DNA of 18,021 nt from Candidatus Scybalomonas excrementavium. Its GTDB lineage: Bacteria; Bacillota; Clostridia; Lachnospirales; Lachnospiraceae. Position 1 is the stretch's first letter, and each line of letters opens with the position of its first letter. Below the pieces are notes generated by a model. It was not told the origin of the DNA, ran no database searches, and was given only the letters and a program-made list of their open reading frames with translations. The stretch is from positions 1-18,021 of the forward strand of contig JADIML010000085.1 in assembly GCA_017694765.1 (NCBI GenBank), given 5' to 3'. The translations under genes were made by a program, and so were the position numbers. Shown piece after piece: positions 1 to 7,948 of this stretch.

Positions 1-948
1 ATCTTTTATTTCTTACCAATTTTCTTAGCGATGACTTGTGCAAAGGCATTTAAGTGTAACCAGATTATTGCTATGGCAATTGGAGCAACTCTTGTGTATC
101 CAGCCATTGATACATTGATACAAAATACGGAAGTTGTAAGTACCATTTTTGGTTTGCCAATTATGAAAGGGGAATGGCAAATAGGAGAAGCAACGAAAAT
201 TTTCTCTTGCACAGAATCGGTTATTCCTATTATTTTGGCCGTTATTGTTATGAGCTATTTGGAAAAGGGATTAAAGAAAATCATTCCAGAAGTGTTACAA
301 ATTATTCTTGTACCGGGGCTTGAATTATTGATTATGTTGCCTTTAACACTTGTTGTATTAGGACCAATTGGAATTTATGTTGGAAACGGAATCCAATTTG
401 TATACGATGGGTTAATGGGATTTAGTACGATTTTAGGTGGTGCTTTAATCGGTGGGCTTTGGTGTGTTTGTGTTATTTTTGGTGCACATCGAGCGTTACT
501 TCCAATTGGATTAAATGATGTAGCCGTAAATGGACATCAGAATTTATTGGCATTTGCAGGAGCAGCTAACTTTTCACAAGGTGGAGCAGCTTTTGGAGTT
601 ATGCTTCGTACTAAGAAAAAAGCATTAAAACAAGTGGCAGCTTCTGCTGGAATCGCAGCAACTCTTGTTGGAGTAACAGAACCAGCCATTTATGGTTGTA
701 ACTTGCGTTTAAAAAAACCGATGATTTTTGCTGTTATATGTGGTGCAATTGGTGGAGCGATTATGGGAGCTGGTAATGTCTATGGAGATGCCTTTGCCAA
801 TAATGGAGTTCTCACAATCTTTACCTATGCAGCCTTTGGAATGACGAAGTTTTTCTTCTATTTAGCCGGAATCGCTGTTGCATTTTTTGGCTCTGCCATT
901 CTTACTTACTTTTTTGGATTACAAGAAGAGGATATTGTAGAAGAGTAA
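1..948 (+). CDS. PTS beta-glucoside-type transporter, EIIBC component, C-terminal part (5' end outside window)
   Basis: This is the membrane EIIC part of a sugar phosphotransferase transporter that imports and phosphorylates a beta-glucoside. The reading frame is open from base 1 (IFYFLPIFLAMTCAKAF...), so the ATG at 31 is internal and the true start lies upstream. Several hydrophobic segments are visible. The motif GVTEPAIYG followed by LRLKKP, encoded at about 670-720, is characteristic of the glucose/beta-glucoside EIIC family. The protein ends in a short acidic tail (LQEEDIVEE) soon after the last membrane segment. BglF-type proteins usually carry a C-terminal EIIA domain, which is absent here, so EIIA must come from another protein. 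The gene lies 87 bases upstream of a 6-phospho-beta-glucosidase, which would split the imported product. The exact sugar is not determined. Confidence 0.92.
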   Translation: MFYFLPIFLAMTCAKAFKCNQIIAMAIGATLVYPAIDTLIQNTEVVSTIFGLPIMKGEWQIGEATKIFSCTESVIPIILAVIVMSYLEKGLKKIIPEVLQIILVPGLELLIMLPLTLVVLGPIGIYVGNGIQFVYDGLMGFSTILGGALIGGLWCVCVIFGAHRALLPIGLNDVAVNGHQNLLAFAGAANFSQGGAAFGVMLRTKKKALKQVAASAGIAATLVGVTEPAIYGCNLRLKKPMIFAVICGAIGGAIMGAGNVYGDAFANNGVLTIFTYAAFGMTKFFFYLAGIAVAFFGSAILTYFFGLQEEDIVEE

Positions 949-1035
949 GAAAATAGAATTAGAGAAGATGGACGATAAGGGATTATATCATAGAAGAGAT
1001 AGAAAAAGATAGGGATACAGAAAGGAAACATAGAA

Positions 1036-2451
1036 ATGAAACATCAATTTCCAAAAGATTTTTTATGGGGAGCGGCATCTTCTGCCTTTCAGATTGAAGG
1101 GGCATGGGATGAAGATGGAAAAGGAAAGACAGTTGCAGACTTTAATTCTTTTAAGCGTTCCCATAAGCAAGCAGATACAAAGGTAGCAAGTGATTTTTAT
1201 CATAACTGGAAAAAAGATATTGATCTTATGAAAGAGTTAGGATTAAAGGCGTATCGTTTTTCTATTTCATGGGCTAGAATCATTCCAGATGGAGATGGTA
1301 AAATCAATCAAAAAGGAATTGATTTTTATAATAAAGTGATTGATTATTTGTTAGAAAATAAAATTTTACCACTAGTAACGTTATATCATTTTGATTTACC
1401 ATATGCCTTAGTAGAAAAGTATAACGGCTGGGAAAGTAGGGATTGTGCTTTTGCATTTGAACGTTATGCGAAAATTTGTTTTGAGACATTTGGTGATCGA
1501 GTAAAATATTGGCAAGTACATAATGAACAAAATTTAATGATTCGTGTCGATGAGAGAATGAACATATATGAAACCGATCCTTATTTGGCTGATAAAATGC
1601 GAGCGCAAATGGACTACCATATGTTTCTTGCTCATGCACTTGCAGTTAAGGCTTGTCATGAAATTGTACAAGATGGAAAAATTGGAACTGCCATTTCTTC
1701 TACTTGTACGTATCCATTGACTAATAAGCCAGAGGATGTTTGGTCTGCTAAAATGAATGATTGGTTTAAAACAAACTATTGTCTTGATATGTATGTCTAT
1801 GGAAAGTACCCGGGATATTATATGCGCTATTTAGAAGAGAGAAATATTGTTCCTTGTATGGAAGAAATAGATAGTGAGATTTTGCAAAATGCTAAGATGG
1901 ATTTTCTTGGTGTGAATTATTATCGCACTCTTTGTTCTAGTTATTTGCCAGCTGATGAAGAACATCCAATTGGCAGCCGAGTGTATCGAGGAAATGAAGT
2001 GGATTTTGATCAATATGGATACTGTCGTGATGAAAAAAATACGAATTTAGATGCTAGTGAGTATGGAGCACAAATTGATCCAATGGGACTTCGCCTTGTA
2101 TTAAATGATTATTATCAGCGTTATCGTCTTCCGATTATTATTATGGAAAATGGTTTAGGTGCTGTAGACACTCTAACAGAAGATGGGAAAGTTCATGATG
2201 AGTATCGTATCGATTACATTCGCGAACATTTAAAAGCCTGTGAACGAGCCATAGAAGATGGAGTAGAATTACTTGGATATTGTCCATGGTCTGTGATGGA
2301 TTTATTAAGTTCGCATCAAGGATTTAAAAAGCGATATGGTTTTATCTATGTGGATCGCGATGACTTTGATATCAAACAGTGTAAAAGAATCAAAAAAGAT
2401 AGCTTTTATTGGTATCAAAATGTGATTCGAACCAATGGAGAAGATTTATAA
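1036..2451 (+). CDS. 6-phospho-beta-glucosidase, glycoside hydrolase family 1
   Basis: This cytoplasmic retaining beta-glycosidase probably hydrolyses the 6-phospho-beta-glucoside delivered by the upstream PTS protein, giving glucose 6-phosphate and an aglycone or glucose. Its 471 residues match the usual GH1 length. The N-terminal FLWGAASSAFQIEGAW is the GH1 signature. The acid/base glutamate is E164 in HNEQN, a variant of the usual NEP. The nucleophile is E371 in IMENGLG. S426, K432 and Y434, in SSHQGFKKRYG, have the spacing of the Ser-Lys-Tyr phosphate-binding trio that separates 6-phospho-glucosidases from plain beta-glucosidases. There is no signal peptide. A modest AAAGGAA Shine-Dalgarno lies about 9 bases before the ATG. 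The gene is probably cotranscribed with its neighbours on both sides. Whether it prefers cellobiose, salicin-like or other phosphoglucosides cannot be read from the sequence. Confidence 0.95.
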   Translation: MKHQFPKDFLWGAASSAFQIEGAWDEDGKGKTVADFNSFKRSHKQADTKVASDFYHNWKKDIDLMKELGLKAYRFSISWARIIPDGDGKINQKGIDFYNKVIDYLLENKILPLVTLYHFDLPYALVEKYNGWESRDCAFAFERYAKICFETFGDRVKYWQVHNEQNLMIRVDERMNIYETDPYLADKMRAQMDYHMFLAHALAVKACHEIVQDGKIGTAISSTCTYPLTNKPEDVWSAKMNDWFKTNYCLDMYVYGKYPGYYMRYLEERNIVPCMEEIDSEILQNAKMDFLGVNYYRTLCSSYLPADEEHPIGSRVYRGNEVDFDQYGYCRDEKNTNLDASEYGAQIDPMGLRLVLNDYYQRYRLPIIIMENGLGAVDTLTEDGKVHDEYRIDYIREHLKACERAIEDGVELLGYCPWSVMDLLSSHQGFKKRYGFIYVDRDDFDIKQCKRIKKDSFYWYQNVIRTNGEDL

Positions 2452-2488
2452 AAATAAATAGTAAAATATGTGATAAAAAGAGGCAGAT

Positions 2489-3217
2489 ATGGAGAAAGTA
2501 AAACAATATAAAAACTATATTTTTGATTTGTATGGCACATTAGTAGATATTCATACAGAAGAACAGAAACAGGAATTGTGGGAAGAGCTTACAAAATTTT
2601 ATGTAAAACATGGAGCAAGCTATACGAAAGAAGAGTTAAAACAAACTTACGAAAATCTTGTAAAAGAACAAGAAAGAACATATTCCCATGAGGCTTATCC
2701 AGAAGTACAATTAGAATTTGTATTTCAAGAAATGTTCTTAAAAAAAGGAGTTCAGGCAGAGCTTTCCCTAGCGATTGAAGCAGGCAAAAGATTTCGGAGA
2801 TTATCTACAGAGTATATTAGACTGTATGATGAAGCAAAACAACTCTTACAGGAATTAAAAGAGAAACAAAGAGGTGTGTATTTACTTTCCAATGCCCAAG
2901 AAATTTTTACGATGCCTGAGTTAGAACAGTTGGGAATCAAAGAGTTTTTTGACGGAATTTTGATTTCTTCTACAGAAGGCTGTAAAAAGCCAGATCCAAA
3001 GTTTTTTGAAAGATTGTTTTCACAGTATCATTTGGAGAAAAAGGATTGCCTTATGATAGGCAATGATGAAAATACGGATATTTTAGGAGCAAATCAGATG
3101 GGAATCGATTCTCTTTATATTCATTCCAATTTATCACCAGAATGGACAGGAACAATAAAAAGTACCTATCATTTAAATACGATGAATTTAAGAATCGTAA
3201 AAGAGATGTTAATTTGA
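2489..3217 (+). CDS. HAD-superfamily hydrolase (subfamily IA type)
   Basis: This is a 242-residue soluble HAD-fold enzyme, probably a small-molecule phosphatase. Motif I is FDLYGTLVD, with nucleophile D13. Motif II is the Ser/Asn in YLLSNAQ (S134). Motif III is the lysine in CKKPDP (K166/K167). Motif IV is the acidic pair in IGNDENTD (D193, D197). The region between motifs I and II is long and helical, as in the C1-cap phosphoglucomutase/dehalogenase group. The position normally held by the general acid/base Asp, two residues after the nucleophile, is Tyr (Y15), as seen in haloacid-dehalogenase-like members. The substrate therefore cannot be named. It starts 37 bases after the glycosidase stop with an AGAGG-type ribosome site and ends just before a strong terminator, so it is probably the last gene of the beta-glucoside operon. 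Confidence 0.88.
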   Translation: MEKVKQYKNYIFDLYGTLVDIHTEEQKQELWEELTKFYVKHGASYTKEELKQTYENLVKEQERTYSHEAYPEVQLEFVFQEMFLKKGVQAELSLAIEAGKRFRRLSTEYIRLYDEAKQLLQELKEKQRGVYLLSNAQEIFTMPELEQLGIKEFFDGILISSTEGCKKPDPKFFERLFSQYHLEKKDCLMIGNDENTDILGANQMGIDSLYIHSNLSPEWTGTIKSTYHLNTMNLRIVKEMLI

Positions 3218-3238
3218 AGTACCATCAATGAATGAAAT

Positions 3239-3291
3239 AAAAAAGGCTGTTGTATCAGTGGTTAAAATCATAGATACAACAGCCCTTTTTA
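3239..3291. terminator. Bidirectional intrinsic terminator between convergent genes
   Basis: A perfect 12-bp stem, GGCTGTTGTATC (3245-3256) with GATACAACAGCC (3273-3284), encloses a 16-base loop. A-rich sequence precedes it (3237-3244) and a T run follows (3286-3290). The A/T flanks on both sides let it act on the HAD gene from the left and on the FUSC-like gene from the right. Confidence 0.9.
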
Positions 3292-3327
3292 TTATAGGAA
3301 AATATTTCTATGCAAACTACATTTTGC

Positions 3328-5325
3328 TTATATGATAGGGGCTTTTTTTGATAAATATATCAATTGATCAATACTTTGTATACAATTAAATGCTAAATCG
3401 TTAAAGTACAAGTTATCATCCAATATCCCATATGTATGTAATTGTTTACTTGGCATAACAAAACTTGTTAGTTGATTACGTATATAACTAAAGTAAATTC
3501 GTTTTGTTACGTCTTCTAAATTAGCAAAGAGTTGTTCTAATAGAAGATTATTTGTAAAATCAATTAAGTCTTTATGATGTCGTAAATAAAAATTTAATTG
3601 TTCCATTTCAGAGACTAGTTTTTGATTGAGTGGAAGAAGTTGAGAATAAAAATCCTTTTCTTCCTTAGTCAAATGTGTATTCATATAACTTTGAATTTCA
3701 TTTGATATTAAATGAGAATGAACGATTAAATTGCGAAACACATCCATATCCATATTTTGTGTTTTCCATTTTTGAAGTTCACGAATTAATTGAATATCAA
3801 TATCAAATAAAGAACGAACGCTATTTTTAAATTCGGACTCCGCTGTATTTGGTAGAAGAAATTGATTGGCAATCCATGTCGTAATTGCTGCAAGAACTAC
3901 ATAAAGGAGGCGAAGAATAATTGCTTCTTTCATATCAAGGGATAAGGTAGTGAGTGCCATCCCATAACAAGTTGTATACATCGTCATAGTCCATGAAGTA
4001 ATAGGTGCTGCATACATGAGGCAAGTCATAATTAAAATAATCACAATATGACTTGTAAAACTATGAAATAGATCCATAAAAATGAAGACAATCAAAAGTC
4101 CTGCCATTGTTCCCAAAATACGATTGTTGATCTTCATCAGGCTTTCTTCGGCATAGGGCATAAGCATTAAAAAGGCACTCATTGGATACCAATAGGAATG
4201 GTTTAATTTCGTACCAAAACAAAATAAAAAGGAGACACATAATACGAGCGAAAGTCTTAATGCAAAACGAATTTGAAATCGATCAAGACGTGTAAATAGT
4301 CTAAGATTCTTAATAGGATTAGAGGTAGAAGGGATTTTCCAATCTTTTTCTGGACGACTCATAGACACTTTCGTCATAGAAGAAAGCGTATAGATAAGAA
4401 TGGATAAGATTTCCTTCATGGCTTCCTCTGCTTTTTTGGAAGAGAGGTGTCTAGTTTCTATAAAACGATTGAGTTTTTCATTGAGAGGAAAGTTATCAAT
4501 GGTATTCATATTTTGTTCTACAGAAGCAAAAATAGAGCTTAAGTCTTCAAAATATTGCTCATCTTCTTTGCATATCAGTAATTCCACAGGTTTAAAATGT
4601 TGTACAAAATATTGAAATCTTTGGAAGATTAACATAAAATAATAATTGATTTTTCCATATCCATTAGCCAAATGGGTATAATTTCTAGAGGAGTAGATGA
4701 CTTGATTCATATGATACATCATTTGTGTTAAAGAAATTATATCCAAAGAAACATCTTCTTTATTTTTTATTTTTTTTAGTTGAATGGAGAGATTTTTCAT
4801 ACCTTTTCGAACCGTTCCATAATGGCGCTTTCTCTTAATGATTTTTGAATAAAGATATAAGGAGAAAATGACAAAAATAAGACCGACTGTTAAAGCACAA
4901 AGTTGGGTTGGTATGTCTTTTGGTGAAATAGGTATCAGTTGAAGAAAAACAAATTCCATTGTATAAATAAAGTATGCTTTCGGATTAAATTTATCAGTTA
5001 AAAGAGCTACAACAAAAAATGGAATGATAAAGTTAAAAATTCCACAAAGCAAAAGATTTCTTGTAGCAAAGAAAGAAGCAAAGAAAATAAGATACAAAAG
5101 AACACTTGTTTTCATCAATTCCCTTGGGCGAAAGTCTTGCAAATGTCTGGATTGAAAGAGTAATGTCAAAAAGGAAGACATAATAACAAGACGGATTCCA
5201 AAAAAATGAAGGAATAATAGAAAAAGAAGGAGGGAGACTATAATAGTAGGTAGGGCAGGTACCCATTTTTGTTTCATGGCTCTCCATAGTGTATGGAAAT
5301 TTATTTTATTTAGTATATTTATCAT
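3328..5325 (-). CDS. FUSC / aromatic-acid-exporter-like integral membrane protein
   Basis: This 665-residue protein has the two-block layout of the FUSC/ArAE (YccS/YqjA-like) superfamily. An N-terminal cluster of hydrophobic helices (about residues 20-160) is followed by a charged cytoplasmic stretch (about 165-345). A second membrane cluster (about 350-490) contains the family-like RILGTMAG segment (402-409). A soluble, helix-rich C-terminal tail (about 495-665) follows. Family members are proposed efflux proteins for aromatic acids or related amphiphiles, but the substrate here is unknown. The ATG at 5325 has AGAGG 8 bases upstream on the same strand, and a good promoter lies about 110 bases upstream. 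It converges on the HAD gene and shares its terminator. It is not obviously part of a neighbouring pathway. Confidence 0.85.
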   Translation of the reverse strand: MINILNKINFHTLWRAMKQKWVPALPTIIVSLLLFLLFLHFFGIRLVIMSSFLTLLFQSRHLQDFRPRELMKTSVLLYLIFFASFFATRNLLLCGIFNFIIPFFVVALLTDKFNPKAYFIYTMEFVFLQLIPISPKDIPTQLCALTVGLIFVIFSLYLYSKIIKRKRHYGTVRKGMKNLSIQLKKIKNKEDVSLDIISLTQMMYHMNQVIYSSRNYTHLANGYGKINYYFMLIFQRFQYFVQHFKPVELLICKEDEQYFEDLSSIFASVEQNMNTIDNFPLNEKLNRFIETRHLSSKKAEEAMKEILSILIYTLSSMTKVSMSRPEKDWKIPSTSNPIKNLRLFTRLDRFQIRFALRLSLVLCVSFLFCFGTKLNHSYWYPMSAFLMLMPYAEESLMKINNRILGTMAGLLIVFIFMDLFHSFTSHIVIILIMTCLMYAAPITSWTMTMYTTCYGMALTTLSLDMKEAIILRLLYVVLAAITTWIANQFLLPNTAESEFKNSVRSLFDIDIQLIRELQKWKTQNMDMDVFRNLIVHSHLISNEIQSYMNTHLTKEEKDFYSQLLPLNQKLVSEMEQLNFYLRHHKDLIDFTNNLLLEQLFANLEDVTKRIYFSYIRNQLTSFVMPSKQLHTYGILDDNLYFNDLAFNCIQSIDQLIYLSKKAPII

Positions 5326-5386
5326 AAGTAATTCCTCTTTTCTAAGACAATATTTGTAAATAATCTATTGTAACAGTCAGGAAAGA

Positions 5387-5403
5387 ATCATTCATGGAAT
5401 GAT
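5387..5403. promoter_or_regulatory. Inverted repeat in the leader of the FUSC-like gene (possible operator)
   Basis: ATCATTC-ATG-GAATGAT is a perfect 7-bp inverted repeat with a 3-base centre. It lies about 25-40 bases downstream of the predicted transcription start of the minus-strand FUSC-like gene. It could be an operator for a dimeric repressor or a small RNA hairpin. No regulator gene lies beside it. Confidence 0.3.
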
Positions 5404-5433
5404 AGAATTCCAATCGTTGATACATATATGTTT

Positions 5434-5463
5434 ATTATAAAACCCAAAAAAAGGAATTGTCAA
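5434..5463 (-). promoter_or_regulatory. Sigma-A-type promoter for the FUSC-like gene
   Basis: On the minus strand TTGACA (5458-5463) and TATAAT (5434-5439) match both consensus boxes exactly, with an 18-base spacer. Transcription would start near 5427, leaving a leader of about 100 bases before the ATG at 5325. I see no equally good promoter for the divergent YitT gene in 5326-5586; only weak pairs such as TTGTCA/TAATTT (5457-5487, 19-base spacer) are present. Confidence 0.75.
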
Positions 5464-5586
5464 CTAATGGTATCGAAAAAATAATTTCCTGTATCATCGT
5501 GAATAATGTTTGTGAGGACGTTGATAAAGAATACAAAAGATAAACTTCATTTGGAAGAGAAAGAATAACAATGAAGGAGGACTAAT

Positions 5587-6474
5587 ATGAAGTTAGTGAG
5601 CAATCAATTTTTTAGTAAAGAGTATTTAAAAGTAATTCTTATGGAATTTATCGGAAGTTTTTTGGTAGCAATTGGTATTTATAATTTTGCAGTTCATGCT
5701 GAATTTCCTATGACAGGGTTTTCAGGAATTGCGATTATTTTAAATCGGTTAATTCATTTACCAGTAGGGATTGGAACGATATTATTAAATATTCCAGTTG
5801 CTATCTTTTGTTATAAATTGTTAGGGAAACGATTTTTTCTTCGCTCTATGTGGTGTATGATTCTATCATCTGTTATGATAGACTATGTAGCGCCTTTGCT
5901 TCCTACCTATAATGGCAGTCGGTTACTTGCTGCTATTTGTACGGGTGTCATTGCAGGGTATGGATATGCGTTAATTTATATGCAAAATTCTTCCACTGGA
6001 GGAGCTGATTTTATTACGATGGCAGTGAAAGCCTTAAGACCTCACTTGCCTCTTGGAAAAATTATTTTAATATTCGATTTACTTATTATTCTACTTGGTA
6101 GTGTTATTTTTCGAGATATCGATGGCTTAATTTATGGAGCGATTGTAAGTTATTTATTCGCAGTTGTAGTGGATAAGGTAATGTACGGTGTAAATGCTGG
6201 AAAACTTGCCTTGATCGTTACTTCTGATGGGAAAAAAATTGCTTCTGTCATAGAAGAAACTTGTCAAAGAGGTTCTACATTATTAAAAGCAGAAGGAGGC
6301 TATCAGCAGGATAAAAAAGATGTTGTTATGTGTGCCTGCAATAATAAGCAGATGTATGAAGTGCAAACAGCCGTGAAAAAGGCAGATCCAAATAGCTTTG
6401 TGATTGTATTAGAATCCAATGAGGTTCATGGGGAAGGGTTTAAAATGTTACAGTTTGGGGAACAGGGAAAATAA
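5587..6474 (+). CDS. YitT-family membrane protein (YitT membrane domain plus DUF2179)
   Basis: This 295-residue protein has five or six hydrophobic helices in about residues 10-205 and a soluble C-terminal alpha/beta domain (about 210-290). That is the standard YitT layout of a membrane domain followed by DUF2179. Typical segments are FMTGFSGIAII-like (here FPMTGFSGIAIILNR), QNSSTGGADFI and the C-terminal VVMCACNNKQMYEV...DPNSFVIV. The molecular function of this common Firmicutes family is not established; a transport role is only presumed. The ATG is set by a strong AAGGAGG 6 bases upstream. The gene is divergent from the FUSC-like gene. A new promoter follows before the next gene, so it may be transcribed alone; no terminator is visible behind it. 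Confidence 0.92.
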   Translation: MKLVSNQFFSKEYLKVILMEFIGSFLVAIGIYNFAVHAEFPMTGFSGIAIILNRLIHLPVGIGTILLNIPVAIFCYKLLGKRFFLRSMWCMILSSVMIDYVAPLLPTYNGSRLLAAICTGVIAGYGYALIYMQNSSTGGADFITMAVKALRPHLPLGKIILIFDLLIILLGSVIFRDIDGLIYGAIVSYLFAVVVDKVMYGVNAGKLALIVTSDGKKIASVIEETCQRGSTLLKAEGGYQQDKKDVVMCACNNKQMYEVQTAVKKADPNSFVIVLESNEVHGEGFKMLQFGEQGK

Positions 6475-6501
6475 AAAATGGAAAACTTATATTTCTTTTA
6501 G

Positions 6502-6530
6502 TTGCTTTTTCTTATAGAGGCACTTATAAT
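6502..6530 (+). promoter_or_regulatory. Sigma-A-type promoter for the CofE-like gene
   Basis: TTGCTT (6502-6507) and a perfect TATAAT (6525-6530) are separated by 17 bases. Transcription would start near 6537, about 60 bases before the ATG at 6597. This supports independent expression of the following gene. Confidence 0.65.
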
Positions 6531-6596
6531 AATATTGCATACGATACTTTTTTGTCGAAATGCGAATCAATAGAAAGAGTGGAGGAATAAAAAACT

Positions 6597-7796
6597 ATGG
6601 ATAGAATGGTTGGAACTATATCCAGAGGTGTTCGTGCACCAATTATTCGTGAAGGAGATGATCTTGTACAAATTGTAGTAGATTCCGTACTTCGTGCAGC
6701 AGAAACAGAACAATTTGGAATCCAAGATAGAGACGTTATTGCTGTTACAGAAGCAATCGTTGCAAGAGCACAGGGAAATTATGCACACATTGATCATATT
6801 GCAGAGGATGTAAAAGGGAAATTTGGAGATGATACAGTAGGGATTGTTTTTCCAATTTTAAGTCGTAATCGATTCTCTATTTGTTTAAAAGGAATTGCAA
6901 AAGGATGTAAGAAAGTAGTTCTTATGTTAAGCTATCCTTCCGATGAAGTAGGAAATCACTTAATTGATATTGAAGAGATGGACAAAAAAGGTGTAAATCC
7001 ATGGAGTGATATTTTAACAGAAGAAAGATATCGTGAACTTTTTGGATTTGAAAAACATGTATTTACAGGCGTTGATTATGTCGATTATTATAAAAACTTA
7101 ATTCAAGAAGCAGGAGCAGAAGTAGAAATTATTTTTGCGAACAATCCAAAAGCAATTCTTAACTATACAAAGAGTGTATTAACTTGTGATATTCATACAA
7201 GAGAGAGAACAAAACGCATTTTAAAGAACAACGGTGCGCAGAAAGTATATGGAATCGATGATTTAATGCGTGAAAGCATTAATGGAAGTGGATATAACGA
7301 TAGTTATGGATTATTAGGTTCTAATAAAGCAACAGAAGAAACGGTTAAGTTATTCCCGATTAACTGTGAACCACTTGTACATGCAATCCAGCAACAAATG
7401 ATTGAAAAAACAGGAAAACAAGTAGAAGTTATGGTTTACGGCGATGGAGCTTTTAAAGATCCAGTAGGTAAAATTTGGGAATTAGCAGATCCAGTTGTTT
7501 CTCCTGCTTATACAAGAGGACTTGAAGGAACACCAAATGAAGTAAAACTAAAATATTTAGCAGATAATGACTTCGCTGGATTATCTGGAGAAGAATTAAA
7601 AGAGGCAATTAAAGAATATATCAAAGATAAAGATGAAAAAGCAAGTAGCCTTGTAGGACAGATGGTAACACAAGGAACAACACCAAGAAGATTAACAGAT
7701 TTAATTGGTTCTTTAGCTGACTTAACAAGTGGAAGTGGAGATAAAGGAACTCCTATTATTTATGTACAAGGTTATTTTGATAATTATACAAAATAA
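6597..7796 (+). CDS. CofE-like protein (coenzyme F420-0:L-glutamate ligase family), role unknown
   Basis: This 399-residue soluble protein resembles the bacterial proteins annotated as coenzyme F420-0:gamma-L-glutamate ligase, which in F420 producers add glutamate to F420-0 using GTP. Recognisable segments are the N-terminal GTISRGVRAPIIREGDD, the DRDVIAVTEAIVARAQG stretch (about residues 43-59), GDGAFKDPVGK (282-292) and the C-terminal SGSGDKG (378-384). Acidic and glycine-rich loops of this kind hold metal and nucleotide in the family. No other F420 biosynthesis gene (cofC, cofD, fbiC-like) is in the window, and Firmicutes of this type are not known to make F420. The true substrate is therefore probably another acid, ligated to glutamate or a related amino acid; that is inference. 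GGAGGAA lies about 10 bases before the ATG. The gene has its own promoter and ends at a strong terminator, so it is probably monocistronic. Confidence 0.82.
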   Translation: MDRMVGTISRGVRAPIIREGDDLVQIVVDSVLRAAETEQFGIQDRDVIAVTEAIVARAQGNYAHIDHIAEDVKGKFGDDTVGIVFPILSRNRFSICLKGIAKGCKKVVLMLSYPSDEVGNHLIDIEEMDKKGVNPWSDILTEERYRELFGFEKHVFTGVDYVDYYKNLIQEAGAEVEIIFANNPKAILNYTKSVLTCDIHTRERTKRILKNNGAQKVYGIDDLMRESINGSGYNDSYGLLGSNKATEETVKLFPINCEPLVHAIQQQMIEKTGKQVEVMVYGDGAFKDPVGKIWELADPVVSPAYTRGLEGTPNEVKLKYLADNDFAGLSGEELKEAIKEYIKDKDEKASSLVGQMVTQGTTPRRLTDLIGSLADLTSGSGDKGTPIIYVQGYFDNYTK

Positions 7797-7819
7797 AATA
7801 GCTACATAACAAACAAAAA

Positions 7820-7868
7820 CTTGGAAAATACGTTGTTAGAAAAATTGTAGAACAAAGTATTTTCTAAG
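7820..7868 (+). other. Imperfect 18-bp hairpin in the 3' region of the CofE-like transcript
   Basis: The segment 7820-7837 pairs with 7851-7868 over 18 positions, with one G.U pair and one mismatch, around a 13-base loop. No T run follows, so it is not a terminator by itself. It sits between the stop codon and the real terminator at 7881-7939 and could protect the 3' end of the mRNA. Confidence 0.45.
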
Positions 7869-7880
7869 AGGAATTTCCAT

Positions 7881-7939
7881 AATGTAAAAAATGGGACTGC
7901 CACATAATTATTTAGTGTGGAAGTCCCATTTTTTACATT
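7881..7939. terminator. Bidirectional terminator, member of a repeated family
   Basis: The arm 7881-7898 pairs perfectly with 7922-7939 over 18 bp, including the A run on one side and T run on the other. After one mismatch, CCACA (7900-7904) pairs with TGTGG (7916-7920), leaving an 11-base loop. It lies between the convergent CofE-like and DtxR-type genes and can serve both. Its core recurs at 11539-11590. Confidence 0.92.
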
Positions 7940-7948
7940 TTTCCGTAA

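Noticed and set aside
1304..1639. A 111-codon minus-strand frame inside the 6-phospho-beta-glucosidase gene
   Set aside because: It is antisense to a certain GH1 gene, low in complexity and lacks a ribosome site.
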